From Bradyrhizobium sp. CSS354 (GTDB lineage: Bacteria > Pseudomonadota > Alphaproteobacteria > Rhizobiales > Xanthobacteraceae): a DNA stretch of 53,679 bases. The position numbers and the translations under genes are program-made. The stretch is from NCBI RefSeq assembly GCF_029051725.1, contig NZ_JAACFU010000028.1, positions 1 through 53,679 of the forward strand, given 5' to 3'. Under the pieces are notes generated by a model. It had not been told where the DNA came from. It did not search any database and worked only from the letters and a program-made list of their open reading frames with translations. This document shows, piece by piece, positions 17,130-24,841 of this stretch (its first letter is position 1; each line of letters opens with the position of its first letter).

Positions 17130-18662
17130 ATGACGCGCGCTGCCACCGAACACTACCGACAGAGTTTTGACCGTCGCACCCCCGAGCAACTGCGCACCCT
17201 ATCGCACGTCAAGCGCTTCACGGAGCGGTTAGCCGGTGACGTGGAGTTCCGCAAGGCGCTTTCGGAGAACCTCGACGCCCCTCGTACGGTAACAGAGCGC
17301 TACGGCATCGAAGTTGACCCAATGGAAATGTTGCCGCTCTGGCACGGAGGCTACCAAAAATACCGCTTCAAGCCGGAGTCTGCCCAGTGGCCGCTGACTA
17401 CGATGTGGGACGAGCATCTGCGCGAGATGTTGCGCCATCGCGACCTCCTGCGCGACGAAGGCGAAATGTCGACGATTAACCCTCGTTTCCATGCCTGGCG
17501 CGAGCGCCAAATCCGGCGCTGCAACGACGAATTGGGCGCATCATCGCTATCGGTCACGTACCCGATCATCGCCTTCGAGTTGAGCGAAGGCTGCACCGTT
17601 GGTTGCTGGTTCTGTGGCCTCTCTGCCGACCGGTTCAAAGGCTATTACGACTACAGCAAAGAGCAGGCAGAGCGTTGGCGTGGCGTGGTTGGCGTCGCGA
17701 GCGAGGTGTTTGGTTCGGCAGCCCGTACTGGCTTCTGCTACTGGGCTACAGATCCTATGGACAACCCACACTACGATCGCTTTCTGTTCGACTACTATCG
17801 GATCACGGGCGCATTGCCGCAGACAACGACCGCTGCGCCGCTCAAGGATCAGGCACTCACCAGACGCGTGCTCAGACTGTTCAACCTGTATGGCACCACG
17901 CCGAATCGTTTCTCCGTGCTGAGCAATGCACATCTCAATCAGATTCATATGACGTTTTCGCCAGAGGAGCTGCTAGGGGTCGAACTCATCCTGCAGGGCA
18001 AGGAGGCGCCGACCGCAAAGGCTTTCGCCGGACGCGCGCGCGAGCGGAAGGGGAAGCTCATGTCCGCCATCAATGATGATGCAACCGCGTTGCCGGAACG
18101 CGATCATACCACGATCGCGTGTGTTTCCGGCTTCCTCGTAAATATGCAGCAGGGACGTTTGCAACTGGTGACGCCGGTACCGGGGAGCGAACGCTGGCCT
18201 CTCGGTTACCGCATCTTGGGTGAACGTTTCTTCAGGACGCCTGACGAGTTCCGGGAGGGGCTGCAGAGCATGATCGACCAGTATATGCTCGAGAGCCCAG
18301 CCCCCCACCTGCCGATCCGCTTCCGCAGAGACCTGCAATACAAAGCGGGGAACCGGTACTTCCAGCTCCGCGCCCGCAACATGGAACACCGGGTGCCCGA
18401 CGACATCGCTCCGATTTCCGTTGGCGATCTCATCGCGTTCGGCAACTGCACAGCGTCGGAGCTGGTTATGCGGGTCACGACTGACGGAACGAGCGTACTT
18501 GCAGTCGCTGACTTGCTCGATCGGTTGTACGCGGCCGGGGTAATCGAAGACGACCTCGACGACCGCTTCGCCTGGCAGACCAGCAATTGGACGACGAGCC
18601 GCATCGAAGCTGCCAAATACGCAGGCTCCCGCACGGACGTAGATCATGCCGACTCGCACTGA
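17130..18662 (+). CDS. Radical SAM maturase for a Nif11-class peptide
   Basis: A 510-residue radical SAM protein. The [4Fe-4S] motif is C155-x3-C159-x2-C162 in SEGCTVGCWFCGL. The N-terminal 100 residues contain FTERLAGDVEFRKALSENL and ERYGIEVDP, which may bind the precursor leader. Layout and neighbours resemble the group named nif11-class peptide radical SAM maturase. The enzyme should generate a 5'-deoxyadenosyl radical and modify the precursor; the reaction is not known. ATG 17130 is used; a GTG three bases earlier is possible, and the ribosome-binding site is weak, suggesting coupling to the upstream genes. Confidence 0.8.
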   Translation: MTRAATEHYRQSFDRRTPEQLRTLSHVKRFTERLAGDVEFRKALSENLDAPRTVTERYGIEVDPMEMLPLWHGGYQKYRFKPESAQWPLTTMWDEHLREMLRHRDLLRDEGEMSTINPRFHAWRERQIRRCNDELGASSLSVTYPIIAFELSEGCTVGCWFCGLSADRFKGYYDYSKEQAERWRGVVGVASEVFGSAARTGFCYWATDPMDNPHYDRFLFDYYRITGALPQTTTAAPLKDQALTRRVLRLFNLYGTTPNRFSVLSNAHLNQIHMTFSPEELLGVELILQGKEAPTAKAFAGRARERKGKLMSAINDDATALPERDHTTIACVSGFLVNMQQGRLQLVTPVPGSERWPLGYRILGERFFRTPDEFREGLQSMIDQYMLESPAPHLPIRFRRDLQYKAGNRYFQLRARNMEHRVPDDIAPISVGDLIAFGNCTASELVMRVTTDGTSVLAVADLLDRLYAAGVIEDDLDDRFAWQTSNWTTSRIEAAKYAGSRTDVDHADSH

Positions 18663-19161
18663 GATACTACGTCAGTATCGGGGAGCTGCGGCATCTTACC
18701 ATCTCGCAGTGTGGACTGGGGTGGCAAGCCGTTTCGCATCCACCGTCCGCGGCTTCATGGCGCGCAGAACCGACGTGACCGGAGAACCTGTTCTTGGCGT
18801 GCCGGGCTCTCCTAGGCAGCTCGAACTCATTCGGTCTACCACCTCCCTGAGCTCCGCCGGATGGGCTTTGGTAGCTCCGCGCTGGACGCGACCGAAGGCC
18901 TTCCGCGCTCGCGGCTTCGAGCCAAGTCCTCGTTTTTTGCGGATCGGCGAGTACGACTGGAACGCTGCACGCTCTTCGTCAAGAACGGCTCGATCCGACC
19001 TGATCCTTGGCGTGGCGCCGCTTAATGTCGGGAGCGAAGCGGGTGTGTCGGCTCATCCACGGCTCGGCTCTAGCACCCTCCGCTGGACTAGCGCGTTCAT
19101 GCTTTCCAGTCTCCAGGCAACGAACGTGACACGGAAACATGGCTCGAAGCGCGCCGCCTAG
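18646..19161 (+). pseudogene. Possible decayed SAM methyltransferase
   Basis: A 171-codon frame overlapping the maturase's end by 17 bases. Its start, ILRQYRGAAASYHLAVWTGVA, and EPVLGVPGSPRQLELIR look like a UbiE-type methyltransferase whose motif I (VLDVGCGTG) is destroyed. After about residue 75 no methyltransferase features remain in any frame. It is either decayed or a fast-evolving small protein. The overlap with the maturase means it was once co-translated. Confidence 0.35.
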
Positions 19162-19296
19162 GGCATCCGCTGAATTAGTTGACTTCATGTTCACGGCTCC
19201 AATCACGGAGTCGCGCAGAAGTTCGCATTGCCGTCCAGCGCATGAGGCTGTGGCCGGGCGAACGCGCCTAGTCTTCCACAAATAATGGGGCATCAC

Positions 19297-21273
19297 ATGA
19301 GTATCGATGTGCCAATCGTCTTAGTCAACATGCCTATGTCGGCAGTCGAAAGACCGTCGTTGGCGCTTGGTCTGCTGAAGTCAGCGCTGACCCAGGCGGG
19401 GCTGCAAGCCACGATTGCATATCCGAACATCTGGTTTTTGGAATATATCGGCATTGCCGACTATGGGCCTCTTGAGAGTTGCCCGCCAGAGGAGGGGCTG
19501 GTTGATTGGCTGTTCGCGGGCGTTGCTTTTCCCGACTTCGAGCCTGAAGAAAGCGCCTTCCTGGACCTTTATTTCGAACGCAACCCGATACACGCAGGCA
19601 AATCTTTGGCCGAGCGTCGCGCGAATTTCCTCAGGCTGCGCTCGCTCGTCGGCGGGTTTATTGATTGGACGGCTGACAAGATATTGGAGCAGCGGCCGGC
19701 CATAGTTGGGTGCAGCTCGACCTTCACCCAGCATGTTCCCTCGCTCGCGTTGCTGCGCCGGTTGAGCGAGCGCTCACCGGATCTTGTCACTCTCATGGGG
19801 GGCGCAAACTGCGAGTCGGTAATGGGGCGGAGCACTCACATGCGTTTCCCATGGGTCGACTATGTCGTGTCGGGCGAGGCCGACTTACTGATCGGCCCGC
19901 TGTGTTGGGACATCCTCAATCGCGGCAGAGACATTCCGCCTGCTGACCTGCCATTTGGCGTTTTCGGTCCGGCGCATCGCGAGGTCGGTTATCCCACGGC
20001 GTCGACGCGCGACTTAGTGCCCCGCGCAGTGATCGAGACCATAGGTGACCTGCCGCTGCCCGATTTCTCGGACTATTTTGCCGAGCTCAACGCGTCGCTC
20101 TACGCCGACCGCATCCATGCCGGGCTGCCGATGGAGTTCTCTCGAGGCTGCTGGTGGGGCGAGCGGAGCCACTGCACCTTTTGTGGGCTGAACGGTGGAT
20201 CGATGACCTATCGCCAGAAACCCGCGAGGCAGGCCGCAGAGGAGATGATTGAGATGTCGGCGCGCTACGGTTCGTCGCGCATCGAAGCGGTGGACAATAT
20301 TCTGGCCACTGACTACCTTAAAACGGCGCTGCCTCGCCTCACAGCGCTACCCGAGAAGCTCGCGATCTTCTTTGAGGTCAAAGCCAACCTGAAGCGCCAC
20401 GAAGTGGAGAAGCTGGCCGCCGCCGGCGTCCGCTGGATCCAACCGGGTATTGAGAGCCTGGATACCCGTGTTTTGAAGCTGATGCGCAAAGGAACGAGCT
20501 CAGCGCATAATGTCCAACTCTTGAAGTGGTGCCGTCAGCACGGTGTGCGGGTCAGTTGGAGTTTGCTGTGGGGCTTCCCCGGCGAGAGCGACGCATGGTA
20601 TGCGGAAATGGCTCCTTTGCTACCGCTGCTGCATCATCTACAGCCGGGACCTGCGGTGCGTTTGCGGTACCAGCGCTACAGCCCCTATCACTACGCAGCA
20701 GAGAAACATGGATTGAAGCTGCGCCCGGCCGTCTCCTATCGCTACGTCTATCCGTTATCGGAGCGCGATCTGGCGGATCAGGTTTACTACTTCGAAGACA
20801 GTGAAGACGACGATGTCGGCGGTCATTTCGCGGCGCGCAGCGCTAAGGGCCGCCCGGGGCTAAGCGCTGTGGCCAAGGGTATCGATGCCTGGCTGAAAGC
20901 CTGGTGCGAGCCGAAGTTGTCTATGCTGTCGATGCGGGACAGCGGCGACGAGATCATAGTCGAGGACACGCGAGCTATTGCAGTCGAGCGCGAACACCGG
21001 GTCAGGGGCCTCGCGCGGGAAATTCTTCTGGCTGCGGACGCAGGCTCGCCTGAAACCCGCCTGCGCGAACAGCTGAGCGGGACGAATGTAATGCAGGCCG
21101 AGATTGAGGCTGCGATAGCTGACATGATCGCTCGCAAATTGATTGTGCGGCTGGACGCGCGGCTGGTTGGGCTCGCGCTCTGGCATCCCTATACGCCAAT
21201 CCCTCCGATGACTGCGTTCCCTGGAGGCTATTTCGACCGACGTGCCGCGCCATTGGGTACCTCGCGTGAATGA
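19297..21273 (+). CDS. Cobalamin-binding-type radical SAM enzyme, RiPP maturation protein 1-like
   Basis: A 658-residue protein. The N-terminal third has a B12-binding-like Rossmann fold (VLVNMPMSAVERPSLALGLL, VGCSSTFTQH, TLMGGANCESVMG, VDYVVSGEADLL). The cluster motif is C285-x7-C293-x2-C296 in SRGCWWGERSHCTFCGLNGG, which marks the bacteriocin/RiPP maturation radical SAM protein 1 group. Members of B12-dependent radical SAM families methylate unactivated carbons of peptides. The start is ATG 19297 with GGGG six bases ahead. It lies 134 bases after the decayed methyltransferase; there is no clear promoter between, so it is likely in the same transcript as the precursor. Confidence 0.85.
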   Translation: MSIDVPIVLVNMPMSAVERPSLALGLLKSALTQAGLQATIAYPNIWFLEYIGIADYGPLESCPPEEGLVDWLFAGVAFPDFEPEESAFLDLYFERNPIHAGKSLAERRANFLRLRSLVGGFIDWTADKILEQRPAIVGCSSTFTQHVPSLALLRRLSERSPDLVTLMGGANCESVMGRSTHMRFPWVDYVVSGEADLLIGPLCWDILNRGRDIPPADLPFGVFGPAHREVGYPTASTRDLVPRAVIETIGDLPLPDFSDYFAELNASLYADRIHAGLPMEFSRGCWWGERSHCTFCGLNGGSMTYRQKPARQAAEEMIEMSARYGSSRIEAVDNILATDYLKTALPRLTALPEKLAIFFEVKANLKRHEVEKLAAAGVRWIQPGIESLDTRVLKLMRKGTSSAHNVQLLKWCRQHGVRVSWSLLWGFPGESDAWYAEMAPLLPLLHHLQPGPAVRLRYQRYSPYHYAAEKHGLKLRPAVSYRYVYPLSERDLADQVYYFEDSEDDDVGGHFAARSAKGRPGLSAVAKGIDAWLKAWCEPKLSMLSMRDSGDEIIVEDTRAIAVEREHRVRGLAREILLAADAGSPETRLREQLSGTNVMQAEIEAAIADMIARKLIVRLDARLVGLALWHPYTPIPPMTAFPGGYFDRRAAPLGTSRE

Positions 21274-21363
21274 GGAAAACTGCGGGGGGCATCTCGGAGG
21301 GAGACGCTTCTTCTGGGGCGCACGACGAGATGCCAAGTATGGCGGAGCGGAGATTTCGAGCTT

Positions 21364-21561
21364 TTGGAAGTTTTGTCTCTGTATGTTCCTCCGGACTGGC
21401 AGCACGGCGAACAGTGGGCGCCGGAAGAGCTCAAGGAGGGAATGCGCTTGCACAACGTGTTTGCCAAGCGTGTCCGGGCCAAATTTGAACGCGGATTGAC
21501 AGTTTTTGGAGTGCCCAGTTTTATAACGATGTGGCGCACCAAACACGATGCGAACGTGTGA
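21364..21561 (+). CDS. Small hypothetical ORF after the radical SAM gene
   Basis: It is in the same frame as the preceding gene: after TGA 21271-21273 the frame stays open for 96 codons to TGA 21559-21561. The right half, SLYVPPDWQHGEQWAPEEL and MRLHNVFAKRVRAKFERG, looks coding-like by composition. The only start codons are TTG (21364) or an internal ATG, without a good ribosome-binding site. It may be a remnant of a further domain or gene. No family recognised. Confidence 0.25.
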   Translation: MEVLSLYVPPDWQHGEQWAPEELKEGMRLHNVFAKRVRAKFERGLTVFGVPSFITMWRTKHDANV

Positions 21562-21657
21562 CTTCCACCTTTGGGAAGGCAATGGTCTAGGCAGCCAATC
21601 GCGGAATGACTGTTTCCATCAATCGCAAAAACCGGGTAATATGAGCCCCCACGACCA

Positions 21658-22020
21658 TCATTTCTGGCGAGACCCCGATTTCGAGAACACCCGTTCCATT
21701 TCGCCGGAATCGGGTGTTGCGTGTCCCCGCAACCAACGATTCTTGCGAAAGCAAGGCAACCAGAACCCCGGCCTCCGAAAGGACGTCGGGGTTTTTCTTG
21801 TTTGCGGCGACCGATTAACCTCGCGGGTGAACTCGTCGCAGAATTCCTTGAATAGATCGGGCTCCATCAAGTGCGTCCGGAGGCCACTGAGCACCGAGGC
21901 TTCGAGAGCGTCTCGCCTGATATTCAGGCGGTTGTCGCATGTGCCTTTGTTCCGCGACGTCGCGCAGCCGAGCAGATCCTTAGAGATCATCGTATAGCTG
22001 CCACAGCCGCGGATCAGGCT
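21658..22020 (-). pseudogene. Large serine recombinase, C-terminal zinc-ribbon fragment
   Basis: The end of a 346-codon minus frame reads CGSYTMISKDLLGC, then NKGTCDNRLNIRRDALEAS and LRTHLMEPDLFKEFCDEFTREVN. This is the CGGxY...C...C recombinase zinc-ribbon and following coiled coil of large serine recombinases. The catalytic N-terminus is absent, so it cannot act. It is fused in frame to a nuclease-like remnant at about 22020, which shows a recombination junction. The end after about 21790 is not similar to the family as I know it. Confidence 0.65.
21764..21796 (+). terminator. Rho-independent terminator candidate
   Basis: A nine-pair stem (AACCCCGGC with GTCGGGGTT, one G-T pair) around a 12-base loop, followed by five T (21792-21796). 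Read on the plus strand it could end the RiPP transcript. It lies inside the recombinase fragment. Confidence 0.5.
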
Positions 22021-22715
22021 CAGCAAGTCCTCGCGTGTCCATACGCCCGGGCTCGTTCCGCGCATTCGCAGCAGAGCTTCGTCGCGCAATCGCGCGCGGC
22101 ATTCGGTTCGTCGGCTCTGGGGCACCCGCAGTAGGAAGCCGAGGATGTCGTTAATCTCCAAGTCCAAGAGGCGCTCGGTGAGAACGCCCCAGATGCCGAT
22201 CCGCCCCTCCGGTCCATGGGGTAGGGTCCCTGACAGGCTGGCCGGATAAATCCGCTCTTCCGGCCATTCCTCCAAGCCGCGGACCAGCAGATCGCGGGCC
22301 ACGCCGGTGGCGTCGGCATTGGTAATCAGCAGATTGCGCGTGCCGGAATCGTCGAGGTGGTGTTTGGCCGGCCGACGGGTGGTACCGTGTTTGAGCAACG
22401 CGTCGAAGTCGGTGATTGACCAGGGACCGCTGTTGCGCAGCTTCACCTGCACGACGAGTTTGTAGCCGTCTGCGACGTTCGCGCTAGGTTGGACACGGCC
22501 AGGCGTCGCTGGTTCGAGCTCGACTCCAGATCTTCCTCGTTGGCGGGTTCGAGCGTGATCCTCGTCGCCGATTTGGTGATCAACATCAACCGCAGAGCCG
22601 CCAACACCGAGACGGCGAGTTGGTACTCGTAGCCATCGAGTGCAGCCTTGGCCCCGCCTGCAGCAGATGGTGGAGGGAGCGCTGTCAAGCGTCGGCACTC
22701 ATCGAACGTCATCAT
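22021..22715 (-). pseudogene. Defence-type dsDNA nuclease/NTPase N-terminal remnant
   Basis: From ATG 22715 the frame reads PPPSAAGGAKAALDGYEYQ, LAALRLMLI and TLEPANEEDLE. A frameshift near 22510 leads to DGYKLVVQVKLRNSGPWS and ARLRDEALLRMRGTSPGVW. GYxYQ, the acidic EEDLE and QVKLRNSGPW fit the N-terminal nuclease domain seen on STAND/Avs-like and Cap4-like antiviral proteins. The protein is cut at about 22020 where the recombinase fragment begins, and the ATPase region is gone. This is a remnant, not a working defence gene. The family name is a judgement from motif shape. Confidence 0.45.
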
Positions 22716-22899
22716 CCAAGTATTGGAGCTGCTGGATGATTCATCATCGTTTCTTTCTTACAGGTGCTTATTGGCACCGGACATGCCAGAGGCATCGAGT
22801 GTCTTCAGCAACGCCGAGACGTTCCGTTGTCGTTTTTGAGCCCGCCTAGGCGGGGCTCTATGAGACCTCGTCAGGTTGTCTTCCGCATTTAGGGTGCTT

Positions 22900-23156
22900 G
22901 TCGGATAACCGAAGGCGAGAAAAAAGTGTGAAACTCGAATGGCGGCGACCGCTTGTCGGCGGCTGTAGATGCCTGTGATGAAACGACCGAGGCCTTGTTC
23001 GAGCAGATAATGGTTACGGTGCTTCTTTTGCCGTCCCATGCGCTTGAACTCGAAGACGAGACGCATGCCTTGAGTGGTGTCGTTCCAGCCATAGACAATG
23101 TCGGTCCGCCGCTCCTGAATGCGCGCTCCAGTACTCAGATCGATTTCCCCGATCAC
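22900..23156 (-). pseudogene. PD-(D/E)XK nuclease-like protein, truncated
   Basis: The minus frame reads IGEIDLSTGARIQERRTD, IVYGWND, LVFEFKRMGRQKKHRN and GLGRFITGIYSRRQAVAA. D...EFK fits a PD-(D/E)XK nuclease core. It is cut at the 23157 edge of the hup block, and the part after AVAA (22758-22900) no longer looks like the same protein. Only the middle of a gene remains. No function is expected. Confidence 0.45.
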
Positions 23157-23157
23157 G

Positions 23158-23522
23158 TCCTCGGCTGATCGAGACCGCGCGCATCGCGCTTGCCATGGAG
23201 CAGTGGACGCGCGCGCTGCGGCTGCCGGAGCCGTTCTGCGACAAATCGCGCGAGCTCCCCGACGGAAGCTATGTCGGGTTGGTCGAGGCCGCCCGCGGCA
23301 GTCTCGGGCACTGGATGGCAGTGCGCGACGGCAAGATAGAGCGCTTCCAGATCATCGCGCCGACCACCTGGAATTTCTCGCCGCGCGATTCCTTCGACGT
23401 CGGCGGCTCCGCTGGAGCGGGCGCTGGTCGGCACTGATGTCGGCGACGCCGGCCCGCGTGCGGTTGCGATCCAGCACATCGTGCGCTCGTTCGAGCCCTG
23501 CATGGTGTGCACCGCGCATTGA
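23158..23522 (+). pseudogene. hupV: hupV C-terminal fragment (H2-sensing hydrogenase large subunit)
   Basis: The sequence reads RLIETARIALAMEQWTRAL, SYVGLVEAARGSLGHWM, APTTWNFSPRDS, then after a frameshift near 23405 PLERALVGTD and IVRSFEPCMVCTAH followed by TGA 23520-23522. DPCxxC-type ends without the cleaved C-terminal tail are typical of HupV/HoxC, the large subunit of the regulatory hydrogenase that senses H2. Only about 120 of some 475 residues remain and the 5' junction is abrupt. In B. japonicum hupUV precedes hupSL, so position agrees. Confidence 0.75.
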
Positions 23523-23659
23523 CCGGAAACTTCGTTGCCGGCTGCAAATCGAATTGTTTCCTCTTCTCGTGTTGGCAGCGTCCTCGCGTACCGTTCATGA
23601 AAGTGGTTCAAATTCGCAACGTTATGGAATCTCTCCATTTTTGAATCTCTCCAGGCTGT

Positions 23660-23675
23660 TGGCCTGCTTCTTGCT
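23660..23675 (+). promoter_or_regulatory. Sigma-54 promoter of hupSL
   Basis: TGGCCT-GCTTC-TTGCT: GG to GC spacing is 10, and the -12 box TTGCT is perfect. It lies 45 bases before the hupS ATG (23721), giving a leader of about 33 nt. In B. japonicum the hup promoter is of this type and is activated by HoxA. No clear TGT-N10-ACA NifA site was seen in the 140 bases above it. Confidence 0.75.
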
Positions 23676-23720
23676 ACCCTTTGCGTCATCGAAAAGTCAA
23701 AGCCGAAGGCGGGAGCATTC

Positions 23721-24812
23721 ATGGGCGCGGCGACGGAAACGTTTTACAGCGTGATCAGGCGCCAAGGCATCACGCGTCGGTGCTTTCATAAATTCTGCAG
23801 CCTGACGGCGACGAGCCTCGGCCTCGGACCGCTGGCGGCGAGCCGCATCGCGAACGCGCTCGAGACTAAGCCGCGCGTGCCCGTGATCTGGATGCACGGC
23901 CTCGAATGCACCTGCTGTTCGGAGAGCTTCATCCGCTCCGCGCACCCGCTGGTCAAGGATGCGGTGCTGTCGATGATCTCGCTCGACTACGACGACACCA
24001 TCATGGCGGCTGCGGGCCACCAGGCCGAAGCCATCCTCGAGGAGACCCGCGCCAAGCACAAAGGCCAGTATATCCTCGCGGTGGAAGGCAATCCGCCGCT
24101 GAACGAAGGCGGGATGTTCTGCATCGACGGCGGCAAGCCGTTCGTCGAGAAGCTGAAGATGATGGCCGAGGACGCGATGGCAATCATCGCCTGGGGCGCC
24201 TGCGCCTCCTGGGGCTGCGTGCAGGCGGCAAAGCCCAATCCGACACAGGCTACTCCGATCGACAAGGTGATCACCAACAAGCCCATCATCAAGGTGCCGG
24301 GATGCCCCCCGATCGCCGAGGTGATGACCGGCGTCGTCACCTTCATCACCACCTTCGGCAAGCTGCCCGAGCTCGATCGCCAGGGCCGACCGAAGATGTT
24401 CTACTCGCAGCGCATTCATGACAAGTGCTACCGGCGCCCGCATTTCGACGCGGGGCAGTTCGTCGAGGAGTGGGACGACGAGGCCGCGCGCAAGGGCTAT
24501 TGCCTCTACAAGATGGGCTGCAAGGGGCCGACCGCCTACAATGCCTGCTCGACCGTGCGCTGGAACGGCGGCGTGTCCTTCCCGATCCAGTCGGGTCACG
24601 GCTGCATCGGCTGCTCGGAGGACGGCTTCTGGGACAAGGGCTCGTTCTACGACCGTCTCACCAACATTAAGCAGTTCGGCATCGAGAAGAACGCCGATCA
24701 GATCGGCATGGTGGCGGCCGGCGCCGTCGGCGCCGCGGTGGCTGCGCATGCGGCTGTGACTGCTGTCAAGCGGCTCGCCACCAAGCGCGAAGACGCCGAC
24801 CACACTAGCTGA
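23721..24812 (+). CDS. hupS: Uptake [NiFe]-hydrogenase small subunit
   Basis: A 363-residue precursor with a twin-arginine signal (RRCFHKF, RR at 19-20) followed by a hydrophobic stretch, then the proximal [4Fe-4S] ligands in GLECTCCSES (C63, C66), WGACASWGCVQ, and distal-cluster ligands in GCKGPTAYNACSTVRWNGG and GHGCIGCSE. A C-terminal hydrophobic segment (MVAAGAVGAAVAAHAAV) anchors it to the membrane. It carries electrons from H2 oxidised in HupL to the cytochrome HupC. GGGAG precedes the ATG. It is the first gene of the operon, 29 bases from hupL. Length and motifs are normal. Confidence 0.97.
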   Translation: MGAATETFYSVIRRQGITRRCFHKFCSLTATSLGLGPLAASRIANALETKPRVPVIWMHGLECTCCSESFIRSAHPLVKDAVLSMISLDYDDTIMAAAGHQAEAILEETRAKHKGQYILAVEGNPPLNEGGMFCIDGGKPFVEKLKMMAEDAMAIIAWGACASWGCVQAAKPNPTQATPIDKVITNKPIIKVPGCPPIAEVMTGVVTFITTFGKLPELDRQGRPKMFYSQRIHDKCYRRPHFDAGQFVEEWDDEAARKGYCLYKMGCKGPTAYNACSTVRWNGGVSFPIQSGHGCIGCSEDGFWDKGSFYDRLTNIKQFGIEKNADQIGMVAAGAVGAAVAAHAAVTAVKRLATKREDADHTS

Positions 24813-24841
24813 TCGAAAAGACTCAGCAGGGCAGGACAATC

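Noticed and set aside
22838..22860. GC-rich inverted repeat (GAGCCCGCC/GGCGGGGCTC)
   Set aside because: One-base bulge, 2-base loop, and no T-run downstream on either strand, so it is not called a terminator.
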